Shown: positions 17,427-24,945 of the stretch, in pieces
Layout: every line of letters begins with the position of its first letter
How positions within the stretch are numbered: position 1 is the first letter of the stretch
The notes under the pieces: generated by a model
Told to the model about the DNA's origin: nothing
Databases searched by the model: none
The model's input: the letters and a program-made list of their open reading frames with translations, nothing else
Made by a program: the position numbers and the translations under genes
Origin: a virus
Length of the DNA: 40,620 nt
IMG/VR virus record: IMGVR_UViG_3300031537_000004
Span: 1-40,620 of that record
Direction: 5' to 3' (one strand)

Positions 17427-17639
17427 TCATATTATTTTTTTAAAATTTTTAATCAGAGAATATTTTTTAAAAATATCCTCCAAATTTTGGCTAAAATCGG
17501 ATAAATGCAATTTTATTAAATCTGACGATAGATCACAATAGATTTTATATACATGGATCTTATTTTCTTTTAAATCTTCTTTTAAATCTCTTAGATCCTT
17601 TATGCTTATATCTGGATCTATATGAATTTTAACTAACAT
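17427..17639 (-). CDS. Hypothetical protein, 70 residues
   Basis: This is the last gene of the minus-strand trio, with a clean GGAGG site before its ATG. The protein is acidic and helical (DISIKDLRDLKEDLKENK) and starts with a short strand (MLVKIHID). No family is recognised. It overlaps the next upstream gene by seven bases, so both are co-translated. Confidence 0.65.
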   Translation of the reverse strand: MLVKIHIDPDISIKDLRDLKEDLKENKIHVYKIYCDLSSDLIKLHLSDFSQNLEDIFKKYSLIKNFKKII

Positions 17640-18076
17640 TTTTTATCCTCCAATGGTATTATAATATCTTTATTCATTATTAAAATACTGTCACAATCCC
17701 AACCGTATAAATCCCAATATAATCTATCATGATCCTTTGATATAAATACTTCAATTGCATCATAATCTTTTTTTAATTTTTCAAAATCAATAAATATACT
17801 CCATACAAAAGTCTTTTTTATTTTTGGTAATTTATATAATTTATCGGCATTATCAATTATTAATATTTTGCTGTTTTGTGATAGCTTAAATTCAAAAAAA
17901 AGCTTTAAGCTATCAGTCTTAAACCCTTCATTAATACACCATTTTTTCCAGGATATTTCATAATTATTATTCGATGCCCACAAACCACCACTTGGTTTAA
18001 CAAACATTTTTCTATTTTTTATTTCTTTAAATAAATTTTTATCAAATTTGTCATGTCCATAATGTATATATTTCAT
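17633..18076 (-). CDS. GGLWAS-motif protein, 147 residues, possible ADP-ribosyltransferase-like fold
   Basis: N-terminal YIHYGHDKFDKNLF is followed by KPSGGLWASNNNYEISWKKWC (29-49), then FKLSQNSKILIID, FEKLKKDYDAIEVF and WDLYGWDCDSILIMNKDIIIP at the C-terminus. I recall similar uncharacterised proteins in Bacillota phages and prophages. The spacing of an N-terminal Y-x-H-Y-G, a G-x-W-x-S segment and a later acidic position is reminiscent of ADP-ribosyltransferases, but this is a weak pattern guess and no catalytic glutamate is certain. AGGAG precedes its ATG. Confidence 0.75.
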   Translation of the reverse strand: MKYIHYGHDKFDKNLFKEIKNRKMFVKPSGGLWASNNNYEISWKKWCINEGFKTDSLKLFFEFKLSQNSKILIIDNADKLYKLPKIKKTFVWSIFIDFEKLKKDYDAIEVFISKDHDRLYWDLYGWDCDSILIMNKDIIIPLEDKKC

Positions 18077-18082
18077 TTATTT

Positions 18083-18433
18083 TTATTCTCCTATATTAAA
18101 TTTATTTAGTACAATTTTTCCATTATTCAAGTCTAAAATCATTTGAGGCCGAAGTAAATTTCTTTTTTTACAATATTTTTCAATATGATTTGAAATAACA
18201 AAAAAATCATTTATAGACCTTAGAATTATCATCTTTTTTCCGTTGTTATCAATAAATTTTATTTCGGTTATATTCTGTAAATAATTATGATTTTTAGGCA
18301 ATATAACTTCAAAAATATATGTCTCCGGTCTTGATTTTTTATAAGTTTCTTTAAAACTTTTAGTATTACAAATAAAACATTTTGTAATACCTTTTGGAAT
18401 TACCCTACCGCAGCTACAAAGATTTTTTTTCAT
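18083..18433 (-). CDS. Zinc-ribbon hypothetical protein, 116 residues
   Basis: This is the first gene of the minus-strand cassette. The N-terminus has CSCGRVIPKGITKCFIC, a C-x-C / C-x-x-C pair that should hold one zinc ion. The rest is a mixed alpha/beta domain with no recognised family. Its start is ATG with AAGGGTG upstream, about 30 bases downstream of the extended -10 box at 18472-18464. Confidence 0.68.
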   Translation of the reverse strand: MKKNLCSCGRVIPKGITKCFICNTKSFKETYKKSRPETYIFEVILPKNHNYLQNITEIKFIDNNGKKMIILRSINDFFVISNHIEKYCKKRNLLRPQMILDLNNGKIVLNKFNIGE

Positions 18434-18463
18434 TTCAAAACACCCTTTAACTTTTATTTTTTT

Positions 18464-18472
18464 ATTATATCA
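18464..18472 (-). promoter_or_regulatory. Extended -10 promoter of the minus-strand cassette
   Basis: On the minus strand the sequence is TG-A-TATAAT. It lies 31 bases before the ATG of the first minus-strand gene. The direct repeat at 18487-18498 falls where the -35 region would be, so a repressor bound there could block it. Confidence 0.55.
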
Positions 18473-18486
18473 TTTTTTATTATTCG

Positions 18487-18518
18487 ACTCTACAAAAACA
18501 TTGAATACTCTATAAAAA
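18487..18518 (+). promoter_or_regulatory. Direct repeat between divergent promoters (candidate operators)
   Basis: ACTCTACAAAAA (18487-18498) recurs as ACTCTATAAAAA (18507-18518), exactly 20 bases apart, or two helical turns. One copy covers the upstream side of the minus promoter and the other covers the spacer of the plus promoter. Such an arrangement would suit an HTH repressor controlling both directions, and an XRE protein is encoded just downstream. Confidence 0.5.
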
Positions 18519-18529
18519 TGTAGTATTAT
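18501..18529 (+). promoter_or_regulatory. Promoter of the early plus-strand operon
   Basis: TTGAAT (18501-18506) and TATTAT (18524-18529) are separated by 17 bases, a good vegetative sigma-factor match. Transcription would start near 18536 and read into the small peptide at 18557 and the XRE gene. Confidence 0.6.
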
Positions 18530-18556
18530 TTAAATATAACAAATTAGGAGGTAGAT

Positions 18557-18649
18557 ATGAAAACTACATTAACGGAGCAGGATAGAAAAGTTTTAAAAAG
18601 AGAAAATGAAAGGAGGAAAGGAAATAATGCAAAATCTAAAAATAAATAA
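18557..18649 (+). CDS. 30-residue basic peptide, possible leader peptide
   Basis: A near-perfect ribosome site (TTAGGAGG) precedes ATG. The peptide is highly basic (RKVLKRENERRKGNNAKSKNK). Its 3' half contains the ribosome site and start of the XRE gene in another frame, so its translation could control or couple expression of the regulator. It may be a leader peptide rather than a functional protein. Confidence 0.5.
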   Translation: MKTTLTEQDRKVLKRENERRKGNNAKSKNK

Positions 18650-18833
18650 TAAAGTTAGGAAATATAGAGTATGGCAAAGATTAACACAAGAATATCTAGC
18701 AAAAAAACTCAAAATTTCGATTCATCACCTAAGACAAATCGAAAATGAATTTAAATACCCAAAATATCAGATTCGCGCAAGGATCTGTAAATATTTTAAT
18801 GTAAATCAAGATCAAATGTTTATTGGGGAATGA
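18627..18833 (+). CDS. XRE-family helix-turn-helix regulator
   Basis: The 68-residue Cro/CI-like DNA-binding protein consists of one HTH_3 domain: VWQRLTQEYLAKKLKISIHHLRQIENE covers helices 2 and 3, and YFNVNQDQMF is the usual family ending. I start at the ATG at 18627 because GGAGGAAAGG is correctly spaced. An upstream TTG at 18606 would lie ahead of that site. It probably acts on the divergent promoter region 18464-18529. Its stop codon TGA forms part of an extended -10 box. Confidence 0.85.
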   Translation: MQNLKINNKVRKYRVWQRLTQEYLAKKLKISIHHLRQIENEFKYPKYQIRARICKYFNVNQDQMFIGE

Positions 18834-18839
18834 TATAAT
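18831..18839 (+). promoter_or_regulatory. Extended -10 promoter overlapping the XRE stop codon
   Basis: TG-A-TATAAT starts with the TGA stop of the XRE gene. It would drive the ERF-helicase operon from about 18846, separately from the regulator. The wider context (AATGATATAATTAA) is nearly identical to those at 33936 and 37593. Confidence 0.5.
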
Positions 18840-18889
18840 TAAAACAGTGATTTTTATTTATTGCCGTTGAAATCGAGGGAATAAAAATT

Positions 18890-19585
18890 ATGGAAAAAAA
18901 TGATTTCAACAAAAGAATAAAAATGGTTCAAAATGAAAGTTTTAAATCCCTAAGCAAAGAGGATTTAAGTAAAACCAGTAATAGCAAAAGCGGTTATTAT
19001 AGTCTGGAATCAATTTTCAAATATTTAAATCCTCTATTAGAAAAATACGAACTGAATATTGAAATTATGGAAATATCACAAGTCAGTGTACACATGATTT
19101 GGTATGATGACTTAAGTGATAAAACAAGAGATTGTATAATTTCAATCGAAAAAATTAAAGATGTCCCAAGATTAGCATCAATTCCAAATGATGTTCAATC
19201 ATACGGGGCAATATTAACCTATGTTAAACGGTATGCGTATTGTTGCATATTAAGATTACCAAGTACTGATGTAATAGAAAAAAATTATCCTCAACAATTA
19301 CCTCCACAAAAGAAAAATTTAAATAGTCGGCAAAAAAATCAAGAGACAAAACCAAAACAAGCTTTGGCAAATCAAACAGACATAAAAAGATTTTATGCTG
19401 TTTTTATCAAAAAATTTACAAAAGAATATATTGATAATGAAATTTCAGAGTTAATAAAAAAGGCATTTAAAGTAAAATCAAAAAAAGAAATACCTCGATT
19501 AGAATTAATAAAAATGATCGAGTATGCCGAAAAGGCAAATCCACAAAATATTGAACAAGCATTAAAAGACAAAGCGAAAAAATAG
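18890..19585 (+). CDS. erf: ERF-family single-strand annealing protein
   Basis: This is a recombination mediator that anneals complementary single strands during phage replication and repair. The core VQSYGAILTYVKRYAYCCILRLPSTD (about 102-127) matches the ERF signature (G-x-x-x-T-Y-x-R-R-Y-x-L-x-x-L). The N-terminal half has the expected strands, and residues 140-231 are a lysine-rich, helical tail probably used for protein contacts. At 231 residues the length is normal. It begins a recombination module with the SF2 helicase (15 bases downstream) and the RecU-like nuclease. Confidence 0.88.
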   Translation: MEKNDFNKRIKMVQNESFKSLSKEDLSKTSNSKSGYYSLESIFKYLNPLLEKYELNIEIMEISQVSVHMIWYDDLSDKTRDCIISIEKIKDVPRLASIPNDVQSYGAILTYVKRYAYCCILRLPSTDVIEKNYPQQLPPQKKNLNSRQKNQETKPKQALANQTDIKRFYAVFIKKFTKEYIDNEISELIKKAFKVKSKKEIPRLELIKMIEYAEKANPQNIEQALKDKAKK

Positions 19586-19602
19586 CATTCGAGGTGGTAA
19601 TG

Positions 19603-21120
19603 ATGGATATTATTCTCAGAGAATACCAACGAGAATGTTTAAATACAATTTTAAAGAAAGGTCCAGGCGGCTATTTAATTCAATTAGCCACTGGACTTGG
19701 AAAAACTATTATATTTACTCAATTAAGTAAATATATAAAAGGCAAAATATTAATTTTATCTCACAGGACAGAATTAGTTTATCAACCATTAAAATATATT
19801 GATTGTAGCAAGGCGGTTGAATTAGGCGAAAATTATAGTAACGGCGAAAAAGTTATTAGTAGTACAGTTCAAACTTTTTGTCGAAGATATGAAAAATTTG
19901 GTAAAAGATATTTTGAGATAATAATAATTGACGAGGCACACCACAGCGCGGCGCAACGGTATAGAGAAATAATTGAACATTTCCAACCAAATAAATTGTT
20001 GGGTTTTACCGCAACGCCAAACCGGGCTGATAATATAAGGCTTGATAATATATTTGATGAAATCATTTTTGAAAGATCCGTAAAGTGGGGGATCTTAAAT
20101 AATTATTTATCAAACATACATTGCAAGTCTGTAAATATCGGTTATTCCCTAAAAAATGTTAGATTAAAAATGGGGGATTACCAAGAAAAGTTATTAAATG
20201 CCGCGGTTAATATAGATAAAGCAAATTCGGCAATAGCCGAAACATATTTTAAATATAGCAAAGGACAAACTATAATTTTTTGTGTATCAATAGCACATTG
20301 CTATAATATACAAAAATTGATTCCTGGATCTAAAGTAATTGATAGTAAAACATCAAAAGAAGATAGAAAACAATTAATTGATGATTTCACTAATAAAAAA
20401 TTTAGATGTTTGATTAATTGTTTGATTTTTACGGAGGGAACCGACCTTCCGTTGATTGAAACTATCATAATAGCAAGACCAACAAAAAGTATTACATTGT
20501 ATACGCAAATGGTTGGAAGAGGTTTAAGACTTTATCCAGGAAAAAAAGAATTATTATTAATAGATTGTGTAGGATCTCATAGCTTAAATTTATGCATGGC
20601 TCCTTGTTTATTTGGATTAAATATTCATGACACGAGTATTGATCCAAACCGGATAGATTCTAATATTTTTGATTTATCAGATTTTGTCAGTCAAGAAATT
20701 GACAATCCTAAGTCCTGGATCAAAAATATTAAAAATGTTCAATTGTTTAAAAAAACATTTGGATATGACATGCATAATGTAAATTATTTTTTAAATCCAG
20801 ATGGAAGTTTTACGATCAGTTTTCCCGGATTTAAAAAAATAATACCGGCTCCGGATAAATTAGGATATATCCAGGGCAAAAAGAAAAAGTACAGATTACA
20901 AAAAGTTTTTGACTTAATGTACATACATTTAGTCAAAAAACATTCGGATCAAATTATGCTTTGGGATCTGGATAGGATAAAAAGGTGGGGAAAGTTAAAA
21001 CCGACTCAGAACCAAATAAAATTTATTAGATCATATTATCCGGACTACCCTATTTGGGATTTAAACCGAATGGAAGCATCTATTTTAATAACAAAAACAA
21101 AGGAGGACGAAAGTGAATAA
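19603..21120 (+). CDS. Superfamily 2 DEAH-box helicase
   Basis: This ATP-dependent DNA helicase of 505 residues is probably for recombination or fork processing. Motifs in order: LREYQREC (Q-like, 5-12), Walker A ATGLGKT (29-35), DEAH (110-113), FTATPNRAD (135-143), FTEGTDLP (276-283) and QMVGRGLR (302-309). Residues 330-505 form a C-terminal domain without a recognised family. The start is ATG 19603, seven bases after AGGTGG. The ATG at 19600 and GTG at 19594 are in the same frame but too close to the ribosome site. Confidence 0.92.
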   Translation: MDIILREYQRECLNTILKKGPGGYLIQLATGLGKTIIFTQLSKYIKGKILILSHRTELVYQPLKYIDCSKAVELGENYSNGEKVISSTVQTFCRRYEKFGKRYFEIIIIDEAHHSAAQRYREIIEHFQPNKLLGFTATPNRADNIRLDNIFDEIIFERSVKWGILNNYLSNIHCKSVNIGYSLKNVRLKMGDYQEKLLNAAVNIDKANSAIAETYFKYSKGQTIIFCVSIAHCYNIQKLIPGSKVIDSKTSKEDRKQLIDDFTNKKFRCLINCLIFTEGTDLPLIETIIIARPTKSITLYTQMVGRGLRLYPGKKELLLIDCVGSHSLNLCMAPCLFGLNIHDTSIDPNRIDSNIFDLSDFVSQEIDNPKSWIKNIKNVQLFKKTFGYDMHNVNYFLNPDGSFTISFPGFKKIIPAPDKLGYIQGKKKKYRLQKVFDLMYIHLVKKHSDQIMLWDLDRIKRWGKLKPTQNQIKFIRSYYPDYPIWDLNRMEASILITKTKEDESE

Positions 21121-21292
21121 TAAAGAAAGTCAGGAACTAATAAAAATAATAAAAGAGCTTAAAAACCAAATTATAGATTTAAAAGAATATATAAAAAAAG
21201 AAATTGTAAATAAGAAAAAAGATCCAAAAGTTAAAATTGATTGGATTGATTTGAATGATTGGGAAGAGGACGAGGATTTAAAAGATGGATAA
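21113..21292 (+). CDS. 59-residue charged helical protein
   Basis: It starts at GTG behind a perfect AAAGGAGG and overlaps the helicase by eight bases and the next gene by eight. It is a coiled-coil-like helix (ESQELIKIIKELKNQIIDLKEYIKKE) with a very acidic tail (DWIDLNDWEEDEDLKD). It could be a helicase partner, judged by coupling only. No family recognised. Confidence 0.65.
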   Translation: MNNKESQELIKIIKELKNQIIDLKEYIKKEIVNKKKDPKVKIDWIDLNDWEEDEDLKDG

Positions 21293-21560
21293 GACCAAAT
21301 TAAAAATAGGTGATAAAGTTAAAATAAAAGCTAATACAGATTTGATTATTGGTGGGTTATATCATCATTGTACAAAAGAATTTTTAACTGAATTATTTGG
21401 CGAAATAGTTAAATTTGATAAATGCTTTGAAACATGTTTTCAGGGTGAAATTGTTAAAATAGGAAAATATAACACATATTATATTTATGATGAAATAGAA
21501 AATAAATATTTTATCATGAATAATAATCATAATGAAATTTATTTATTGGAGGATAAATGA
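21285..21560 (+). CDS. Hypothetical protein, 91 residues, SH3-like
   Basis: A strand-rich small protein (KLKIGDKVKIKANTD, GEIVKIGKYNTYYIYD, KYFIMNNN) resembling the small SH3-barrel proteins common in phage early regions. No catalytic motif is seen. It overlaps both neighbours, so it is translated within the coupled early run. Confidence 0.65.
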   Translation: MDKTKLKIGDKVKIKANTDLIIGGLYHHCTKEFLTELFGEIVKFDKCFETCFQGEIVKIGKYNTYYIYDEIENKYFIMNNNHNEIYLLEDK

Positions 21561-21742
21561 TGAATAAACAAAAAATATTAAGAAAGATTAATCAATGCCT
21601 TATGGAAAATGGTATTTTTAATATTGATATTGCGAAAGAAATTGCTGACACAATAGAAGATGAATTATCTTTTGGGCAAGTCAATATTAGTAATGATAAT
21701 AGCAGTATTACTGCTATACAGAATAATAAAAAAAAGAGGTAA
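21560..21742 (+). CDS. Hypothetical protein, 60 residues
   Basis: Two ATGs lie in tandem (21557 and 21560). The second is better spaced from GGAGG (21548-21552), so I use it. The N-terminus is helical (KILRKINQCLMENGIFNIDIAKEIADTIED) and the C-terminus is polar. It is part of the early run; function unknown. Confidence 0.6.
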   Translation: MNKQKILRKINQCLMENGIFNIDIAKEIADTIEDELSFGQVNISNDNSSITAIQNNKKKR

Positions 21743-21745
21743 AAA

Positions 21746-22045
21746 ATGAATAGAATAATTATTGAAAATATAAAACAAGATATTATAAAGGCCGGATCTA
21801 TAATTATTTTAAATGCGGCTATTGATATGGATCAAATTTGGTCAAATAGAAGAATAATAATTATAACAACGACAGGTCGATTAATAGACTTAGAGTCCGG
21901 CGCAGATGTAACGGCAAAATTTTTAAATTTAAAAGAAGATGATCATTTAAGTTACCCAGAAATAGCACAAATATTACAACCATTTATTACAAAGATTTGT
22001 AATGAAAATGAAATTATAATAAGGAGTGGTACTAATGAAAAATAA
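21746..22045 (+). CDS. Hypothetical protein, 99 residues
   Basis: An alpha/beta protein with strand-rich middle (SNRRIIIITTTGRLIDLESGADVTAKF) followed by a helix (LSYPEIAQILQPFITKIC). AGAGGT precedes the ATG. No family recognised. Its last 11 bases overlap the next gene. Confidence 0.6.
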   Translation: MNRIIIENIKQDIIKAGSIIILNAAIDMDQIWSNRRIIIITTTGRLIDLESGADVTAKFLNLKEDDHLSYPEIAQILQPFITKICNENEIIIRSGTNEK

Positions 22046-22358
22046 AAGTAATTTGGAATTCAAAGGAAAGTCTGATTTTCAAGTTAAATATATAATTCTT
22101 GAAGATGGAACAAAATTAGATATAAATAATATTGCCCATGTTTTAATATTAAAGGCCAGAAAAAACGATAAAGAATATGAATTTTGCTTAAGTCAAAATG
22201 TCAGAAAAAAAAATGATTATAAAGCATTATCAAATCAAGCTTTTTTGATGGCTAATGTATTGAAGATAATGGCATTAAAAAATGTCGATTTTGAAACAGC
22301 TACAAAGATCCATATTGAATATATGGATAAACTAATTGAAAGGAAAAATAATGCATAA
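22035..22358 (+). CDS. Hypothetical protein, 107 residues, possible distant member of the DGT-motif family
   Basis: The start is the ATG after AAGGAG (an earlier GTG at 22026 overlaps that site). VKYIILEDGTKLDINNIAHVLILKARK resembles the strand-turn-strand opening (x-DGT-x) of the paralogs at 31552, 31946 and 35399, and a helical C-terminal half follows, but the match is weak. No function can be assigned. Confidence 0.6.
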   Translation: MKNKSNLEFKGKSDFQVKYIILEDGTKLDINNIAHVLILKARKNDKEYEFCLSQNVRKKNDYKALSNQAFLMANVLKIMALKNVDFETATKIHIEYMDKLIERKNNA

Positions 22359-22635
22359 GAAATTTATACAACAATTTTTGAAAAGTCATGAAATTGATGG
22401 CCAAATATTTTTTCTTTTTGGCCAGGACAATATTTTAAAAATATCAGGAAAATATCAATATATAAAATTCGAAGTTGATATTACTTTAATAAACTCGATA
22501 CAGGCTGATAGTGATTATATTTATTTTATAACCAGGTATGGAAAAATATTATTACCACGAAAGAAGAAAGAACCAGAGCAGGAGCAAAAACAAACACTAA
22601 AACTTAGAATATTTAAAAAATTATTTGGAGGATAA
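22351..22635 (+). CDS. Hypothetical protein, 94 residues
   Basis: The start is ATG 22351 behind AAAGGAAAAA (a TTG at 22336 lies before the ribosome site). The N-terminal 70 residues contain beta strands with spaced aromatics (IFFLFGQDNILKISGKYQYIKFEVDITLINSI, YIYFITRYGKILLP). A charged PEQEQKQ linker and a basic helix end it (LKLRIFKKLFGG). Overlaps the previous gene by eight bases. Confidence 0.6.
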   Translation: MHKKFIQQFLKSHEIDGQIFFLFGQDNILKISGKYQYIKFEVDITLINSIQADSDYIYFITRYGKILLPRKKKEPEQEQKQTLKLRIFKKLFGG

Positions 22636-22638
22636 TTA

Positions 22639-22980
22639 ATGAAAAATATAGATGAATTAAAAAAAACAAGAATATCAATTAAAAATTATAAAGAAGGTGA
22701 CGGCGGTTGGGCTATTTGTTATTTACCGCCGGAAAAGAAAGAAATAAAAGTCGTTTTTTCTTTTGATGATGGGTGGGATCATGTGAGTGCATCCTTTGCG
22801 CATAGATGTTTAACCTGGGAAGAAATGTGCCGGATCAAAGATATATTTTTTCATGAAGATGAAATTGTATTACAATATCATCCGGCAAAAAAAGATTATA
22901 TTAATTTGCATCCTTATGTTTTGCATTTATGGAAACCGCAAAATGTTGATATTCCTATTCCAGATAAGATTATGGTATAG
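22639..22980 (+). CDS. DUF7694-like phage protein
   Basis: The 113-residue protein has a recognisable phage-wide pattern: FSFDDGWDHVSASFAHRCLTWEEMCRIKDIFF, DEIVLQYHPAKKDYINLHPYVLHLWKP. Similar proteins occur in early regions of many phages of Gram-positive and Gram-negative hosts; their function is unknown. The conserved His, Cys, Trp and Glu are intact. GGAGG precedes the ATG. Confidence 0.8.
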   Translation: MKNIDELKKTRISIKNYKEGDGGWAICYLPPEKKEIKVVFSFDDGWDHVSASFAHRCLTWEEMCRIKDIFFHEDEIVLQYHPAKKDYINLHPYVLHLWKPQNVDIPIPDKIMV

Positions 22981-22990
22981 GAGGTTTGAA

Positions 22991-23182
22991 ATGTTAAGAT
23001 ATGATTTTTTTAGTGTATCAATATTAGAAAATAATCAAGTTAGAATTACTTTTTGCAATAATCAAATTGCAAGTTTAGGTGAACATTTTATAAATATTAT
23101 ATATGACTATAAAGACTATGCTAATAAGTCATTGAAAGAATTAAAAGAATTATATATAAATTTTAAATACCCGGAGGATTGA
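22991..23182 (+). CDS. Hypothetical protein, 63 residues
   Basis: I start at the ATG 22991 behind a perfect AGGAGG. The same frame stays open further upstream but there overlaps the previous gene and is not expected to be coding. The protein is strand-rich at first (FFSVSILENNQVRITFC) then helical. No family recognised. Confidence 0.6.
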   Translation: MLRYDFFSVSILENNQVRITFCNNQIASLGEHFINIIYDYKDYANKSLKELKELYINFKYPED

Positions 23183-23183
23183 A

Positions 23184-23429
23184 ATGTTTTGGATGCTTTT
23201 TATTTTTAGATTAGCAATTTACTTGTTTAGCTGGATCTTTATTATTTTTCAAGCTATTTTAAAAGATAATGAAGAAACGAGACAAAAAGCAAAAGATATA
23301 AGGGAAGTTTATGGATCAAGAAGAATTAATATATTAAATGCATATACGTTTTTCATATTGCCGGAACTTGTAGTTATATGTTTAGTATACCAGGATCTAA
23401 AAACAATTTTTAAAGGGGATATTAAATAA
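23184..23429 (+). CDS. Membrane protein, 81 residues
   Basis: Two hydrophobic segments (about 3-26, FWMLFIFRLAIYLFSWIFIIFQ, and 53-71, LNAYTFFILPELVVICLVY) flank a charged loop (KDNEETRQKAKDIREVYGSRR). GGAGG precedes the ATG. It could be a superinfection or membrane-modifying protein, but nothing specific is shown. Its stop overlaps the next start. Confidence 0.6.
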   Translation: MFWMLFIFRLAIYLFSWIFIIFQAILKDNEETRQKAKDIREVYGSRRINILNAYTFFILPELVVICLVYQDLKTIFKGDIK

Positions 23430-23632
23430 TGGATTATCAAACAGTGAGAAATAAAATAGATGAGGTAATAACTGATTTGCTAGAGATAAAAAAACATAAA
23501 AATAATACAAAATATGTCGATATGTGTTTTAATCATATGCTTAATGATTTGCACGATATGACAGCGTTTTTGAGCGCTCAATCACTTAAAGAAGAATTAG
23601 GAATAGGCCAGAATGAAAGTGAGGATAAATAA
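23429..23632 (+). CDS. Hypothetical helical protein, 67 residues
   Basis: An all-helical small protein (VRNKIDEVITDLLEIKKH, LNDLHDMTAFLSAQSLKEEL). It is coupled on both sides by one-base overlaps, so translation probably re-initiates across the run. No family recognised. Confidence 0.58.
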   Translation: MDYQTVRNKIDEVITDLLEIKKHKNNTKYVDMCFNHMLNDLHDMTAFLSAQSLKEELGIGQNESEDK

Positions 23633-23916
23633 TGAATTATAAAAAATTAGTTGAACAGGTAGGAAAAGAGAGCCAAATAAAAAAATCTATGGAAGAATTA
23701 ATCGAACTGCTGGAATTGCTAATTAAAACTCAGACAAAAGAAGTTTATTTTCCTCAAAAAATACTTGATAATCTTGTTATGCAAGAAATAGCCCATGTAT
23801 ATATGATCCTTAGATCATTAAAAATAGTATTTAATGTTAAGGATGAAGATATAATCAAAGAAATAAAACATAAGGAAATCAAGCTTATAAATAAATATTC
23901 ACAGATTGAGAAATAA
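23632..23916 (+). CDS. Hypothetical helical protein, 94 residues, dUTPase-like helices possible
   Basis: The helical segment VEQVGKESQIKKSMEELIELLELLIKTQ with HVYMILRSLKIVFNVKDEDIIKEIKHKEIKLINKY is reminiscent of all-alpha NTP pyrophosphatase-like (MazG) folds (E-x-x-E near the first helix, later D-x-x-K-E-x-x-x-K). The match is by eye and modest. If right, it would clean up nucleotides during replication. Confidence 0.6.
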   Translation: MNYKKLVEQVGKESQIKKSMEELIELLELLIKTQTKEVYFPQKILDNLVMQEIAHVYMILRSLKIVFNVKDEDIIKEIKHKEIKLINKYSQIEK

Positions 23917-23920
23917 ATAC

Positions 23921-24175
23921 ATGAAGCCTGTAAAATTTACAAAAGTAACTAAAAAATATATAAATGAAAAAATTTTAAAATTAGATATGGATAAAGATTC
24001 AAATGAAAATTTATTTAATACAACTATGGATATCTTAAGATCCAAAAGATTATTTCTAAAAGATATGAAAGCAATAACTTATTTTGCCGGAAAATATCAT
24101 TTAGAAATTGGTTTTTATACAAAAGATACTTATTTTTCAAAAGATTTTGAAATTTTAAGGGGTGATAAAAATTAG
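23921..24175 (+). CDS. Hypothetical protein, 84 residues
   Basis: I use ATG 23921; an in-frame TTG at 23906 has no ribosome site. The protein is lysine-rich with a C-terminal strand pair (YFAGKYHLEIGFYTKD). No family recognised. It ends at the ribosome site of the next gene. Confidence 0.5.
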   Translation: MKPVKFTKVTKKYINEKILKLDMDKDSNENLFNTTMDILRSKRLFLKDMKAITYFAGKYHLEIGFYTKDTYFSKDFEILRGDKN

Positions 24176-24350
24176 TAATTACAGCAAAGAATATTATCAG
24201 TTAAATAAACATATATATAGAGAAGCTCAAAAAAGATATCATAGGAAATATTTTGGATATGAAAAAAAAAGAAAAAAAATATTAGAGTATAAAAAAAACA
24301 TGAAAAAATTAAAAGACCTAATGTTTGAATATTGCGGAGGTAAATTTTAA
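24171..24350 (+). CDS. Small basic protein, 59 residues, possible ATT start
   Basis: The protein is strongly basic with many tyrosines (NYSKEYYQLNKHIYREAQKRYHRKYFGYEKKRKK). The GTG at 24162 overlaps the only ribosome site (AAGGGG, 24157-24162). The in-frame ATT at 24171 has correct spacing, so I prefer it, with low certainty. The composition suggests nucleic-acid binding. It lies just before the RecU-like gene. Confidence 0.45.
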   Translation: MSNYSKEYYQLNKHIYREAQKRYHRKYFGYEKKRKKILEYKKNMKKLKDLMFEYCGGKF

Positions 24351-24351
24351 T

Positions 24352-24756
24352 TTGAAAAATGATTTTGAAAATAGGATTAATAGATTAATCCTAGCAATAA
24401 ATAATAGTGGCCGCGGGTATGGGTGGCAAAATCAACCAAAAAGAAGTCATGAAACCGGGACTTATTTAGAAGGGGAACCCTTTGACTTTATAATTTTATC
24501 GTCAGGATATAATTGTGTTTTTGATGCAAAAATGACACAGCAAGATAATTATAAAATTATGAAAAAAGATATTAAACAGGCAAACAATCTATTTAAATGT
24601 TATATGACCGGTATGGATGCATTTTTTCTAATTTACTTTTTTAAGAAAAATACATATAGAAAAATACATATATTAGATTTTTTAAATATATTAGGAACTA
24701 AAAAAAATATAAAATTTGAAGATTGTGAGAAATTTCGACTTGAAAGGATGTTTTAA
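24352..24756 (+). CDS. recU: RecU-like Holliday junction resolvase (PD-(D/E)XK fold)
   Basis: This nuclease should resolve branched recombination intermediates. The PD-(D/E)XK core is visible: E6 in the first helix, D45 (EGEPFDFIIL), D58-x-K60 (CVFDAKM), and Q76-A in IKQANNL. RecU proteins usually have E-A-K where this has D-A-K. At 134 residues it is shorter than cellular RecU but normal for phage versions. The start is TTG, 11 bases after GGAGG. It completes the ERF/helicase recombination set. The gene name is by family resemblance. Confidence 0.75.
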   Translation: MKNDFENRINRLILAINNSGRGYGWQNQPKRSHETGTYLEGEPFDFIILSSGYNCVFDAKMTQQDNYKIMKKDIKQANNLFKCYMTGMDAFFLIYFFKKNTYRKIHILDFLNILGTKKNIKFEDCEKFRLERMF

Positions 24757-24945
24757 ATGGATAATAATAGTAAAAGAGTAAAAATACAAAGGCATTATCC
24801 CTATTCCTATAAAATAACACTACCAAAAGAATATTGCGATTATTTAGCCATAAATGATGAAACATGGATAAATATAATTTTAGATAAAAAAGGAAATAGG
24901 ATAATATTGGAAAGGAAAGAAGATGGGAAAAAAACAAATGAATAA
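24757..24945 (+). CDS. AbrB-like swapped-hairpin DNA-binding protein
   Basis: The 62-residue protein has the pattern YSYKITLPKEYCDYLAINDETWINIILDKKGNRIILER, the strand-helix-strand layout of AbrB/MazE-type domains (K-x-x-L-P-K-x-x-x-x-x-L-x-I-x). It may be a phage transcription regulator. It starts on the base after the RecU-like stop. Confidence 0.72.
   Translation: MDNNSKRVKIQRHYPYSYKITLPKEYCDYLAINDETWINIILDKKGNRIILERKEDGKKTNE

Noticed and set aside
22853-22990. Upstream half of the frame ending at 23182
   Set aside because: This part overlaps the DUF7694-like gene in another frame. A perfect AGGAGG places the real start at 22991.
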